This document shows, one piece after another, positions 18,883 to 26,735 of a DNA stretch of 64,000 bases. Position numbers and translations under genes: made by a program. How positions within the stretch are numbered: the first letter of the stretch is position 1; the number at the start of each line of letters is the position of its first letter. This DNA is from SFHK01 sp964554795 (lineage in GTDB: Bacteria; Bacillota; Clostridia; Christensenellales; Aristaeellaceae). The DNA lies in the NCBI GenBank assembly GCA_964554795.1, contig CAZKQB010000009.1, positions 1-64,000 of the forward strand, in the 5' to 3' direction. Under the pieces are notes generated by a model. The model was not told where the DNA came from, did no database searches, and saw only the letters and a list, made by a program, of their open reading frames with translations.

Positions 18883-20036
18883 TTGGATGTTTCGTCCTTT
18901 CTTCGGTTCAGCAATTTGGCAATAGCGGGTCGCTCCACGTGTATCGCACCCTTTGGGCAGAATTCCTGACAGCAGAAGCAGCGAATGCAGTGGGCGCGGT
19001 CGATGGTGGGACGATGCCTTCGCATTGAAATTGCCTTTGCGGGGCAAAGTTTTTTGCATTTTTCGCAGCCGATGCAGGCACGCCGATCAACGGCGGGGCG
19101 GCTGCATAGCGCGGCGGAGGCAAGCTTCCCGAAAAGCGTTCCCCAGAGGCCCGGTAGCTCGCGGGTGAAGGTAAGATCCCTGCGCGTGCGCACAAGATCG
19201 TAGTCGGGCACAGCGAATGCAGAGGGGTTGCCGAAGAGGGTGATTTCATCCTCTAACCCACGCGCGGCAGCACGCTGAATTGTTTCCGTCTGCGCCGGGT
19301 CAAGGCCGATGATGCCTGCGCAGATACGGTCGGCAGCGTAGGGCGAATCGGAGGCGATCAGTGCGCCGATAGTACGCGGATGCCCCATCGTCGGGCCGTT
19401 GCCTTCCATGCCCACCACTGCGTCCACTAGACACAGGCGCGGACGAAAGCGTTCGCTCAGATCTACGAGCATATCGGCAAAATCGGAGTGCGCGGGAAAA
19501 CGATAGTGGTATTCCGGCTTGAATGTGCCAGGGATCACGCCGAAAAGGTTCTTCACGCAGGCAGACATGCCCATCATGCCGTGCGTTTTTAGCTTGCAGA
19601 AGTCGATAATGGCGTCGGCCTCGTCCAGATAGGCAGTGTAGTCCAGCGATTTCAGGATGGCACCGCCGGGATTTTCTGCGTGGACGTGCGCGAAGTTCTG
19701 ATTCAGCCTTGCACCGGTTTCCAGCACGGCGCGCACACCGGTGGCAGCATAGACGGCGTTCACATAGGCGGATGTGTACAGTCCGCCGGGGCTGTCGCCC
19801 ACGATGACGCGCGCGCCGCGGCCGATGAGAAGCTCGCACAGCGTCGAGAGCAGCGCCGGATGCGTCGTTGCAGCGGATTCCGGCTTCATCATGCTGACCA
19901 GATTCGCCTTTATGACGATGGTCATGCCGGACTGCACCCAGTCGAGCCCGCCGAGCGGACGGAGGGCTGCTTCAAGCGCCGGGCGAACGGTATCGGGCGC
20001 ATAATCTCGGCAAGGAACGATGGAAACGACGGACAT
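18879..20036 (-). CDS. DUF362 protein with two 4Fe-4S clusters
   Basis: A 385-aa protein. An N-terminal DUF362 domain (IKANLVSMMKP, ARVIVGDSPGG, DFCKLKTHGM, CVKNLFGVIPG) is followed by a bacterial ferredoxin tail with two C-x2-C-x2-C-x3-CP motifs at about 321-332 (CIGCEKCKKLCP) and 350-361 (CIRCFCCQEFCP). DUF362 proteins are iron-sulfur redox proteins of unclear reaction. The start at 20036 follows GGGAGGG. Coupling by ATGA overlap to a hydroxyacid dehydrogenase suggests a shared redox step, for instance ferredoxin-linked electron transfer (inference). Confidence 0.85.
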   Translation of the reverse strand: MSVVSIVPCRDYAPDTVRPALEAALRPLGGLDWVQSGMTIVIKANLVSMMKPESAATTHPALLSTLCELLIGRGARVIVGDSPGGLYTSAYVNAVYAATGVRAVLETGARLNQNFAHVHAENPGGAILKSLDYTAYLDEADAIIDFCKLKTHGMMGMSACVKNLFGVIPGTFKPEYHYRFPAHSDFADMLVDLSERFRPRLCLVDAVVGMEGNGPTMGHPRTIGALIASDSPYAADRICAGIIGLDPAQTETIQRAAARGLEDEITLFGNPSAFAVPDYDLVRTRRDLTFTRELPGLWGTLFGKLASAALCSRPAVDRRACIGCEKCKKLCPAKAISMRRHRPTIDRAHCIRCFCCQEFCPKGAIHVERPAIAKLLNRRKDETSK

Positions 20037-20177
20037 GGGCAACCCTCCCGATGGTTCGTTGGATCGTGTGCGTCTCGCGATATGTGCAGATTGGCAGACT
20101 TCAGTGTGGATTGGATGACCGGCTTCGAGGACGTGGCTCTGGCGGGAAAGGACGAAGATGGGCAAATCCTCCGATGA

Positions 20178-21107
20178 TTAGTTGGACACCGTGGCTGCCA
20201 CGCGTGTTTCGCGGTATGCGCCGGTTACGCAGCGAATGCTGGTCAGGCGGGTTCGGCGCAGGCCGAGCAGCGCATCCATTTCGTCGGCTACGTTGGTGTA
20301 CAGCCCACGCGTGTGGTGCACGAGAATGTAGTCGGCCTCGCGGATGCGTCCCCTTGCACTGCGGCAGAAGGTGCGCACGGGCGCGGCAACTGCGAACGCC
20401 CAGATTGGCGAGCAGATGGTCACATGCGCATAGGAGGAAAGGTCGACGTTGGGCGTTTCAATGGGCATATCCCAGCGATGCATGGCGTAGCGGCCGCACC
20501 ACCAGAAGCCGAGCGTTCCCTGCGTGCGCTCCGTCGAGCGGATTTCGTATACGTCGGCGCCGGTGCGGTTGGCCTCTGCCAGCGCCTTTTTTCGCACATA
20601 GCCCATGCGCGAAAAGTAGACTACCAGATGCGAGGGGTTCGCTGCGAGATTTGCGTATTCCCGCGTTCCTGCCGTGAAGGCCTCCTGCCTTTGAAAGACC
20701 ACCGCCGCCCAGCCGGTCGCGGCCTGCGCAAGGCCGAAGAAGAAGTAGATCGTGGACATGAAATTCAGCGGGAACATGTAAAACTGGATGCAGATCCACA
20801 GCATCAGCGTTACGCCGAAAATGCCGCCCAGAGCTGCCCCGACCTTTTTGCGCGCAAGCAGCAGCGCGGCGGCGGTTAGGTTGGTAAGACCGTTGACGAT
20901 CAGAAGGGCAAAGCCCGAAAACAGGAGATCCTGAAACAGTACGTTTGCAAACGGGAGCGCCTGAAAATAGGGCAGCATTGCATCCATGCCCATGGCGCGG
21001 CCGGAGGGGTCGATGAGCATGCCGGCTGCGCCAGCCACGGCCCCCAGACCGATGAACAGCGTCCAGAAGATCAGCAGACGGCGGGCAACGGCAAATCGGG
21101 AATGCAT
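20178..21107 (-). CDS. Membrane protein fused to a flavodoxin-like domain
   Basis: A 309-aa fusion. Residues 1 to about 165 contain four membrane helices (LLIFWTLFIGLGAVAGAAGM, LLFSGFALLIVNGLTNLTAA, GAALGGIFGVTLMLWICIQF, STIYFFFGLAQAATGWAAVV). The rest is flavodoxin-like: HLVVYFSRMGYVRKKALAEA resembles the FMN phosphate loop but is degenerate (SRMGY rather than T/S-x-T-G), followed by VTICSPIWAFAVAAPVRTF, the usual second FMN-loop position. It may be a membrane-tethered electron carrier; FMN binding is uncertain because of the altered loop. It has no close operon partner. Confidence 0.7.
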   Translation of the reverse strand: MHSRFAVARRLLIFWTLFIGLGAVAGAAGMLIDPSGRAMGMDAMLPYFQALPFANVLFQDLLFSGFALLIVNGLTNLTAAALLLARKKVGAALGGIFGVTLMLWICIQFYMFPLNFMSTIYFFFGLAQAATGWAAVVFQRQEAFTAGTREYANLAANPSHLVVYFSRMGYVRKKALAEANRTGADVYEIRSTERTQGTLGFWWCGRYAMHRWDMPIETPNVDLSSYAHVTICSPIWAFAVAAPVRTFCRSARGRIREADYILVHHTRGLYTNVADEMDALLGLRRTRLTSIRCVTGAYRETRVAATVSN

Positions 21108-21164
21108 AAAAACAACGCCTCTTTCCGAAAAACAGGAATGAGCTTAGTATAGCATTCTTCTATG

Positions 21165-21200
21165 AAAAAAGAAACCGCCCATTGAACGGAAGAGCGGCTT
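21165..21200 (-). terminator. Terminator of the PBP-YdcF operon
   Basis: Minus strand AAGCCGC pairs with GCGGTTT and is followed by CTTTTTTC, 25 bases after the YdcF stop. Confidence 0.7.
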
Positions 21201-21224
21201 GCAGAAAATTTTTCAATCGGGGTG

Positions 21225-22019
21225 CTACCACGCGCCCGTAACGAAGCCTACGCATGTGGCGAAAAATTCGCGCAGCAGGTAGTGGGGCAGGCTGAACAGC
21301 GAGGTGGCCACCGGCACGGCGTACGTTTCGCCCTCGTGCAGCGAGCGCGCAATCTTCAGTGCGCGGAACACGTGGAAATTGTTGGTCACGACGCCGATAG
21401 ACATCTCACCAGGGCTTTCGAGCTTCTCAAGCGAAAAACGAAGGTTTTCCCGCGTGGACGTGGAAAGTGATTCCAGCAGGATGCGTTCCTCTGGAACGCC
21501 GCGCGCAACCAGACCGCACCGAATGCATTCCGCTTCGCTGATGCCTTCATCCTCACCCTGTCCGCCGGAGGCGATCACAAGCGTATCTGGATTTGACAGC
21601 GCGTATTCGGCGGCGACCTCGATGCGGTTGCGCAGTGCGCCGCTGGGGGAGGTGCCGTTGACCTTCGCGCCCAGCACGATGATGCAGTCAAGCCCTGCGG
21701 GCGTAGATTCGAGCGCGCCCTTGAGGATAATGCCCTCAATGGAGAGCAGAATCACGAGCCCGACGGCAACTAGCACGTGCATGGCGCGCAGAAAGCCGCG
21801 CGGAAGGGGAGAGGGTTGGCCGGTGCGGATCATACGCGCGACCAGCGCAAAGCGCACAAGTAGCGCGGCTCCAATCAGCGGCCACAGCCACAATAGTGAC
21901 TGCCCGAAGCGAATCAGGAAGCCGTTGGCAAAATAGTAAACAAAGCACAGCACGCCCACAAGCAGGAAAAGGAAGTTTACGAGTCTTGAAGGGTAGCGCT
22001 TGACAGTGTTCTTTTTCAT
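21225..22019 (-). CDS. YdcF/SanA-like DUF218 membrane protein
   Basis: A 264-aa protein with two or three N-terminal membrane helices (about 10-100) followed by a DUF218 domain: DCIIVLGAKVNGTSPSGAL, LVIASGGQGEDEGISEAE, ILLESLSTSTRENL and VVTNNFHVFRAL. Relatives (SanA, YdcF, ElyC) are linked to envelope integrity and peptidoglycan or lipid carrier metabolism. It starts 27 bases after the PBP stop with a GAGG site, so it is the second gene of the PBP operon, consistent with a cell-envelope role. Confidence 0.85.
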   Translation of the reverse strand: MKKNTVKRYPSRLVNFLFLLVGVLCFVYYFANGFLIRFGQSLLWLWPLIGAALLVRFALVARMIRTGQPSPLPRGFLRAMHVLVAVGLVILLSIEGIILKGALESTPAGLDCIIVLGAKVNGTSPSGALRNRIEVAAEYALSNPDTLVIASGGQGEDEGISEAECIRCGLVARGVPEERILLESLSTSTRENLRFSLEKLESPGEMSIGVVTNNFHVFRALKIARSLHEGETYAVPVATSLFSLPHYLLREFFATCVGFVTGAW

Positions 22020-22046
22020 TCAAACCTCACTTTGTGAAATCGTCTG

Positions 22047-24476
22047 TCAGTGGCAGATGCCGCAGGTTCCAAAGTCGGACAGATCCTGCTTCGTCGTTGC
22101 GCCCTTGAAATACTGCTGCACCTGCGCAAGGCTTTCCGCCTGCCGGAGCGGGTGCCCCTGCGGAATATAGATGATGCCGTAGGAGCGCGTGGAGGAACAG
22201 TTTCCGTTGGGGCGCTTGTTGGAGCGTGTGCAGAGCGTCACGGTGCGGTGCATGTTGCAGTCGACCGTGGGCTGCGTGCCGGCCAGATAATAGTCGCGCG
22301 TGACGGAATAGCCGTTTGCGTCGCGGCGGCAGGAAGCCGTGGGCCGCATGCCGCTTACGCCGCAGGCCTCGGCGAGAACCAGCCCGTAATCGGAGGCGCT
22401 GCCGCTGATGATGGCGCGATCCTTCGTGATCCCGGCGTAGGAGTGTACCTGGCTCATTACTGCGGCCCACAGCGGCGCGGCATAGGTTCCGCCGGTCGCG
22501 TTGGAAACCAGAGGCTTATAGTTGTCGTGACCGATCCATACCGCGCAGGAATAATACGCGGTCATTCCGGCAAAGAATACGCCGCAGGCATCCGAGTTGG
22601 TGCCGGTCTTTCCGGCCACGGTGAAGTTTCCGAATTTTGCGCGGGAGCCGGTTCCGCTGGAGCCGGACACACAGTCCTTTAGAACATCCACCAGCATGTA
22701 GGCGGTGGAGGGCTTGAACGCCTCACGGCGAATCTGCACGTCGCGCGCCACGATGTAGGGCGTTTTATTGTCGTCATACAGTACCTTCGAGAAGGCGTAC
22801 GATTCCTGATATTCGCCCAGATTGGCAATTGCGCCGAAGGCCGTGGCCATTTCAATGACGGAAATGCCGGAGGAGCCCAGCGCGAGGCCCGAGCCGGTAG
22901 CCTGAATATGGGAGGACGAAACGCCCAACCGCAGCAGGTAATTGACGGAGTTTGAGATGCCGACGTAGGTGTACAATGCCTGTGCCGTGGAATAGTTGTG
23001 TGATTTGTTGATGGCGTAACGCATCGACTCGCAGCCATTAAAGCTGCCGCCGCCGTAGTTGTTGGGATAGCCCTGCTTGCTGTCCCATCCCTCAATGCGG
23101 ATTGGAAGGTTGAGCACGGGAGAGCCCGGCGACCAGCCCATGTCAAAGGCGGGGCCGTACACGCTCAGCGGCTTAATGGATGAGCCGACAGGCATGTTCA
23201 TCTGGTAGGCGCGGTTCAGCTGCTTGCGCGCCGTAGGCTCGCTGCGGCCGCCGACAACGGCAACCAGCTCGCCCGTGTGCCAATCCACGACCGCGCAGGC
23301 GGCCTGCGGCTCCACAACATTCACATATTCGCCGTTCGTCAGAGATTTTTTGTAGCGGTCGGACTTATAGCGCGTGTCCGGATAGCGGTTCCATTCGGAA
23401 ATCACCTTCTGCACCGTGGACTGCATCTGCGGATCGAGGCTCAGATAGATGTGATAGCCGCCAGTACGCAGCTTGTTTTCCATGGCTGCGCGGTTTGCAG
23501 TGGTGTCCTCCTTCTGCTCTACGCGCAGCATCTTGGTCACCACGTCGTAAATGGCATATTCGACATAGTAGGCGTGGTCATACATCTTTTCGGCGGATGA
23601 GCTGGTCTGAAGCACCTGAAGCGTTTCGGCCTTGGCCTGCTCACATTCCTCAAGGGTGATGAAGCCGTAGCTGTACATTTCCTCAAGAATGTAGTTTGCG
23701 CCCTTTTCGCTTTCCTCCGGGGTATTCCGGATGTAGTAATTGGTGCGGGGATTGTAGCGATAAGGATTCTTGATCAGGCGCGCAAGCATGGCGCATTCCT
23801 TCAGCGAAAGCTCGCTCAGATCCTTGCCGAAGTAATCCTGTGCAGCGGTTTTTACGCCGTACAGTGAGCCGCCCATGTAGACGACGTTCAGATACTCCAC
23901 GAGAATACGCTCCTTGGCCGAGCGCGTGTCGCCGGAAAACAGCCCTGTCAGCGTTTCTTCCAGGCGCAGCGCGAGATAGGCCTCCTGAACCTTGCGCTTG
24001 TAGGTCTGCTCGCTGGAAAGCAGCGTCTGCTTGATCAGCTGGCAGGTGATCGTGCTGCCGCCCTGATTGTTGCCGGAGAGCAGGTTACCCACCAGCGCGC
24101 CCAGATAACGGTGAACGTCCACGCCGCTGTGTTCCCAGAAATGCGCGTCCTCGGCGGAGATTACGGCGTTGATCAGGTTTTGCGGAAGCTCGTCATACGT
24201 GCAGTACACGCGGTTTTCTGTTCCGCGGAAGGTGGTGATCAGATTGCCGTACTTGTCGTAGATGAAGGACGTCTGCGCCTGCGAGTTGAAAAGATCCAGA
24301 TCAAGCTCCGGCGAGGTATCTACCCATGCCTTTGCAATGCCCATCACAAGTCCCGTGGCAGAGAAGGCGATAATCAGAATCAGAATCACCAGCATTTTTA
24401 CCGTGGTCATAAACACGGACAGTATGAAGCTTCCATAGCCGTTGCGCGGCACAAACAAAGGATTTTGCTTGCTCAT
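22047..24476 (-). CDS. Class A penicillin-binding protein (PBP1A type)
   Basis: An 809-aa bifunctional peptidoglycan synthase. A membrane anchor (about 20-45) is followed by a GT51 transglycosylase domain with SAEDAHFWEHSGVD carrying the catalytic Glu and NQGGSTITCQLIKQ. The transpeptidase has SxxK in PVGSSIKPLS, SxN in NKSHNYST and KTG in VAGKTGTNSD. The tail beyond the transpeptidase (about 740-809) is Cys-rich and ends in CGICH. The start at 24476 follows GGAGG by 6 bases. It has a strong promoter with an unusual inverted repeat over the -35 box. Confidence 0.95.
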   Translation of the reverse strand: MSKQNPLFVPRNGYGSFILSVFMTTVKMLVILILIIAFSATGLVMGIAKAWVDTSPELDLDLFNSQAQTSFIYDKYGNLITTFRGTENRVYCTYDELPQNLINAVISAEDAHFWEHSGVDVHRYLGALVGNLLSGNNQGGSTITCQLIKQTLLSSEQTYKRKVQEAYLALRLEETLTGLFSGDTRSAKERILVEYLNVVYMGGSLYGVKTAAQDYFGKDLSELSLKECAMLARLIKNPYRYNPRTNYYIRNTPEESEKGANYILEEMYSYGFITLEECEQAKAETLQVLQTSSSAEKMYDHAYYVEYAIYDVVTKMLRVEQKEDTTANRAAMENKLRTGGYHIYLSLDPQMQSTVQKVISEWNRYPDTRYKSDRYKKSLTNGEYVNVVEPQAACAVVDWHTGELVAVVGGRSEPTARKQLNRAYQMNMPVGSSIKPLSVYGPAFDMGWSPGSPVLNLPIRIEGWDSKQGYPNNYGGGSFNGCESMRYAINKSHNYSTAQALYTYVGISNSVNYLLRLGVSSSHIQATGSGLALGSSGISVIEMATAFGAIANLGEYQESYAFSKVLYDDNKTPYIVARDVQIRREAFKPSTAYMLVDVLKDCVSGSSGTGSRAKFGNFTVAGKTGTNSDACGVFFAGMTAYYSCAVWIGHDNYKPLVSNATGGTYAAPLWAAVMSQVHSYAGITKDRAIISGSASDYGLVLAEACGVSGMRPTASCRRDANGYSVTRDYYLAGTQPTVDCNMHRTVTLCTRSNKRPNGNCSSTRSYGIIYIPQGHPLRQAESLAQVQQYFKGATTKQDLSDFGTCGICH

Positions 24477-24511
24477 GAAGTCCTCCGTAAAGCGTATATC
24501 AAACCCAATAT

Positions 24512-24540
24512 AGTATAGCACGAAATCCATACGCCGTCAA
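24512..24540 (-). promoter_or_regulatory. Promoter of the PBP operon
   Basis: Minus strand TTGACG, a 17-base spacer and TATACT preceded by TGC. Its -35 hexamer is part of the inverted repeat at 24532-24567. Confidence 0.7.
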
Positions 24541-24567
24541 AGGCTGAATTCCCTTTCTTTGACGGCG
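24532..24567. repeat. Perfect 11-bp inverted repeat overlapping the PBP -35 box
   Basis: CGCCGTCAAAG (24532-24542) and CTTTGACGGCG (24557-24567) are perfect inverted copies 14 bases apart. The gene pair here is divergent, so a terminator is not expected. The proximal arm contains the -35 box of the PBP promoter, which fits an operator; a hairpin is the alternative. Confidence 0.6.
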
Positions 24568-24651
24568 AAAGCATGGCTTTGGTTGCGTATAGCGCGAAGA
24601 TTCCGGGGGAATGAATAAGCCTGGCATTCCCATAAAAGGAGGAAAACGAAA

Positions 24652-24852
24652 ATGCCTACCGGAATGATTCAGTCTAAGAGCCTTTCCATTCTCCAGGATC
24701 AGCTGACGCACGAGTTCATCGCCTGTAAAAAGGCGGAGCACTACGCGCAGACCTTCCAGAACGCGGAGCTGAAAACGCTGGCTGGAGAGCTGGCTAACTG
24801 TCACAAGCAGCGCTATGATCGTCTGTTCAACTACCTGAACAGCTGGCAGTAA
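24652..24852 (+). CDS. Small spore-coat-like protein (CotF-associated)
   Basis: A 66-aa all-alpha protein (SILQDQLTHEFIACKKAEHY, AGELANCHKQRYDRLFNYL) preceded by AAAGGAGG. It lies 17 bases upstream of a CotF-domain gene and resembles the short helical partner proteins found in clostridial coat loci. Probable role: component or assembly factor of the spore coat. A sporulation sigma promoter is expected but none could be assigned with confidence. Confidence 0.65.
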   Translation: MPTGMIQSKSLSILQDQLTHEFIACKKAEHYAQTFQNAELKTLAGELANCHKQRYDRLFNYLNSWQ

Positions 24853-24869
24853 GAAAGGAGGCGTGCAAA

Positions 24870-25145
24870 ATGAACGAAAACATCATGAATGATCAGTACG
24901 GCATGGAGGATCTGCTTGAGCAGGAGAAATATCTCATTCACAATTACGGTACTTTCATTCCCGAGGCCTCCGAGATGCCGCTGCGTACCGTACTCACCGA
25001 CAACCTGAACGGCTGCGTGAAGGATCAGTATCAGGTGTTTGCGAAAATGGAGCAGATGGGCTGGTTCAAGGGTCAGGAGGCCGATGTGAACGTGCTCACC
25101 GGCGCCAAGCAGCGCTTCGGCCGCATGCAGAATGAGCTGAACTGA
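24870..25145 (+). CDS. CotF-family spore coat protein
   Basis: A 91-aa protein of the Coat F family: YGMEDLLEQEKYLIHNYGTF, CVKDQYQVFAKMEQMGWF and a C-terminal helix (GAKQRFGRMQNEL). CotF proteins are small helical coat components resembling ferritin-like bundles. It has an AAGGAGG ribosome site, is co-transcribed with the 66-aa gene, and is closed by a terminator. The pair is the best evidence in the window that the organism sporulates. Confidence 0.85.
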   Translation: MNENIMNDQYGMEDLLEQEKYLIHNYGTFIPEASEMPLRTVLTDNLNGCVKDQYQVFAKMEQMGWFKGQEADVNVLTGAKQRFGRMQNELN

Positions 25146-25166
25146 CGTACCATACGGAGAAAATCT

Positions 25167-25204
25167 GCGGAATGCTTCGACTAAAGCGGAGTATTCCGCT
25201 TTTT
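25167..25204 (+). terminator. Terminator of the spore-coat operon
   Basis: GCGGAAT (25167-25173) pairs with ATTCCGC (25193-25199), with inner CTT/AAG pairing, followed by TTTTT. Confidence 0.8.
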
Positions 25205-25287
25205 GTTGTGCGAAATCCCATGAAAGATGCACCGGAATCGAAGCGTAAGGCAAAAAGATGTCTTTTTTCAGGAAAATTTGAAATACC

Positions 25288-25316
25288 TTGCAATGCTTCG
25301 GCGATTCATGTATAAT
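25288..25316 (+). promoter_or_regulatory. Promoter of the LCP gene
   Basis: TTGCAA (25288-25293), a 17-base spacer and TATAAT (25311-25316), 45 bases before the start. Confidence 0.75.
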
Positions 25317-25360
25317 ATATACGGGTAACTTTGAAGACCGGATACTGGAGGTACCAATAA

Positions 25361-26641
25361 ATGGATAATCGAAGCACAGAGCCGAAGCGCGTGCGCTCCG
25401 CGGCATACAATGCGGAGTCGGGCGCACGGAGACCGGCTCAGGGTGCGCGCCCGGCAGGTTCTGCACCGCGCCGTTCCGCAAACGGGCAGCGTCCCGTGCA
25501 GCAGCGGCCCGGCGCCGCGCCAAGGAGAGGCGGCCGAAAAAAACGCAATGCCGCGCCGCTGATCGTGCTGGTATTTCTGTTGGTGGCGACGGCTGCTGCC
25601 GCGTTTGTGTTGCTGCCCGGAAGGGAAGCAAAGCCGGACCAAACCGTGGATCCGTCTGCCACGAGTGGAACGCCTGTGGCGACCGGAGGCGATTCGTTCA
25701 CGGGCGAAGCCTATGAGCAGATGCTCAAAAACAGCGAGCAGAGTGATGTGAATCTGGCGGACGGAAACTCCATTTCCGTTGAGGATCTAAGCATCACGCC
25801 CGGCCTGAGCGAGGACTGGCTGAACGTGCTTCTGCTGGGCGCGGACGCGCGAAATAAAAACGAGGCTGCGCGTACAGACACCATGATCATCTGCTCGGTC
25901 AACAGGATAACCGGAAATGTGAAGCTGTCATCCATCATGCGTGATACCGCCGTGACGATTGGCGATCACAAGAATACGCGCATCAACAACGCATATTTTT
26001 ACGGTGGCGCGCAACTGGCGATGAAGGTTGTAAACGAGTATTTCGGCATGAACATCCAGAATTATGTATATGTGGATTTTGCAGGGTTTGCAAAAATCGC
26101 TGAAATTTTGGGCGGCATTGATATTGACATCACGCAGAACGAGATGGACATGATCAACAAGAATGTGAAGGAGCAGCTTTTGATCGAGGTTCGTTACGAT
26201 GGACGCGATTTCGATGAGGCCAAGGCGGAATATGAAAGCACGCTTCTGAGCACCTACGGCGCGAATACGCACCTGAATGGCGAGCAGACGCTGGGCTACG
26301 CCCGGATTCGTAAGCTGGATAGCGACTATGCCCGTGCGGAGCGTCAGCGCAAGGTTCTGAATAAGCTGATGGAGGGGCTGCGAAACGCCAGCGTTACAGA
26401 GCTGTTTGGGCTGGTGCCGCAGTGCTCCCCGTATTTTAAGACCAACCTGCAGGTGACGGAGATTATCAACCTTGCGAAGATTGTTCTTGAACGGGAGGAT
26501 TTCACCACCGCATCGGAAATGCGCTTGCCGGTTACCAACACATACAAGGAGGAACGGCGCAACGACGAGGCCATGCTGTATGATATGGACGTGCAGGCCA
26601 ATACCGACGCGCTGTACCAGTTCATCTATCTGAACAACTGA
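25361..26641 (+). CDS. LytR-CpsA-Psr (LCP) family protein
   Basis: A 426-aa protein of the family that transfers undecaprenyl-linked glycopolymers to peptidoglycan. It has an Arg/Pro-rich cytoplasmic tail (1 to about 62), one membrane helix (about 67-88, PLIVLVFLLVATAAAAFVLL) and an extracellular LCP domain (about 148-340) with LNVLLLGADAR, RTDTMIICSVN, SSIMRDTAV and LGYARIRKLDSDYARAERQR, which contain the conserved Asp and Arg residues. GGAGG precedes the ATG. Monocistronic between a promoter and a bidirectional terminator. The neighbouring PBP and VanZ genes fit a cell-envelope region. Confidence 0.93.
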   Translation: MDNRSTEPKRVRSAAYNAESGARRPAQGARPAGSAPRRSANGQRPVQQRPGAAPRRGGRKKRNAAPLIVLVFLLVATAAAAFVLLPGREAKPDQTVDPSATSGTPVATGGDSFTGEAYEQMLKNSEQSDVNLADGNSISVEDLSITPGLSEDWLNVLLLGADARNKNEAARTDTMIICSVNRITGNVKLSSIMRDTAVTIGDHKNTRINNAYFYGGAQLAMKVVNEYFGMNIQNYVYVDFAGFAKIAEILGGIDIDITQNEMDMINKNVKEQLLIEVRYDGRDFDEAKAEYESTLLSTYGANTHLNGEQTLGYARIRKLDSDYARAERQRKVLNKLMEGLRNASVTELFGLVPQCSPYFKTNLQVTEIINLAKIVLEREDFTTASEMRLPVTNTYKEERRNDEAMLYDMDVQANTDALYQFIYLNN

Positions 26642-26669
26642 TTTCGTGCCTGGGCGGGTACAAAAACAG

Positions 26670-26703
26670 AAAGACGCCGTTTCCGGTGAGAAGCGGCGTC
26701 TTT
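26670..26703. terminator. Bidirectional terminator between LCP and VanZ-RDD genes
   Basis: AAAGACGCCG (26670-26679) and CGGCGTCTTT (26694-26703) with inner TTC/GAA pairing, T-rich on both strands. Confidence 0.85.
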
Positions 26704-26735
26704 CTGTTTGCTGCCCTTGCGGGAAGGACACTGCG

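Noticed and set aside
18031..18969. Plus-strand frame opposite the dehydrogenase
   Set aside because: It reads as Arg/Ala-rich low-quality protein without a ribosome site and overlaps two well-supported minus-strand genes.
24532..24567. Inverted repeat as an ordinary terminator
   Set aside because: The neighbouring genes diverge and one arm contains the PBP -35 hexamer; an operator explains it better, although a hairpin remains possible.
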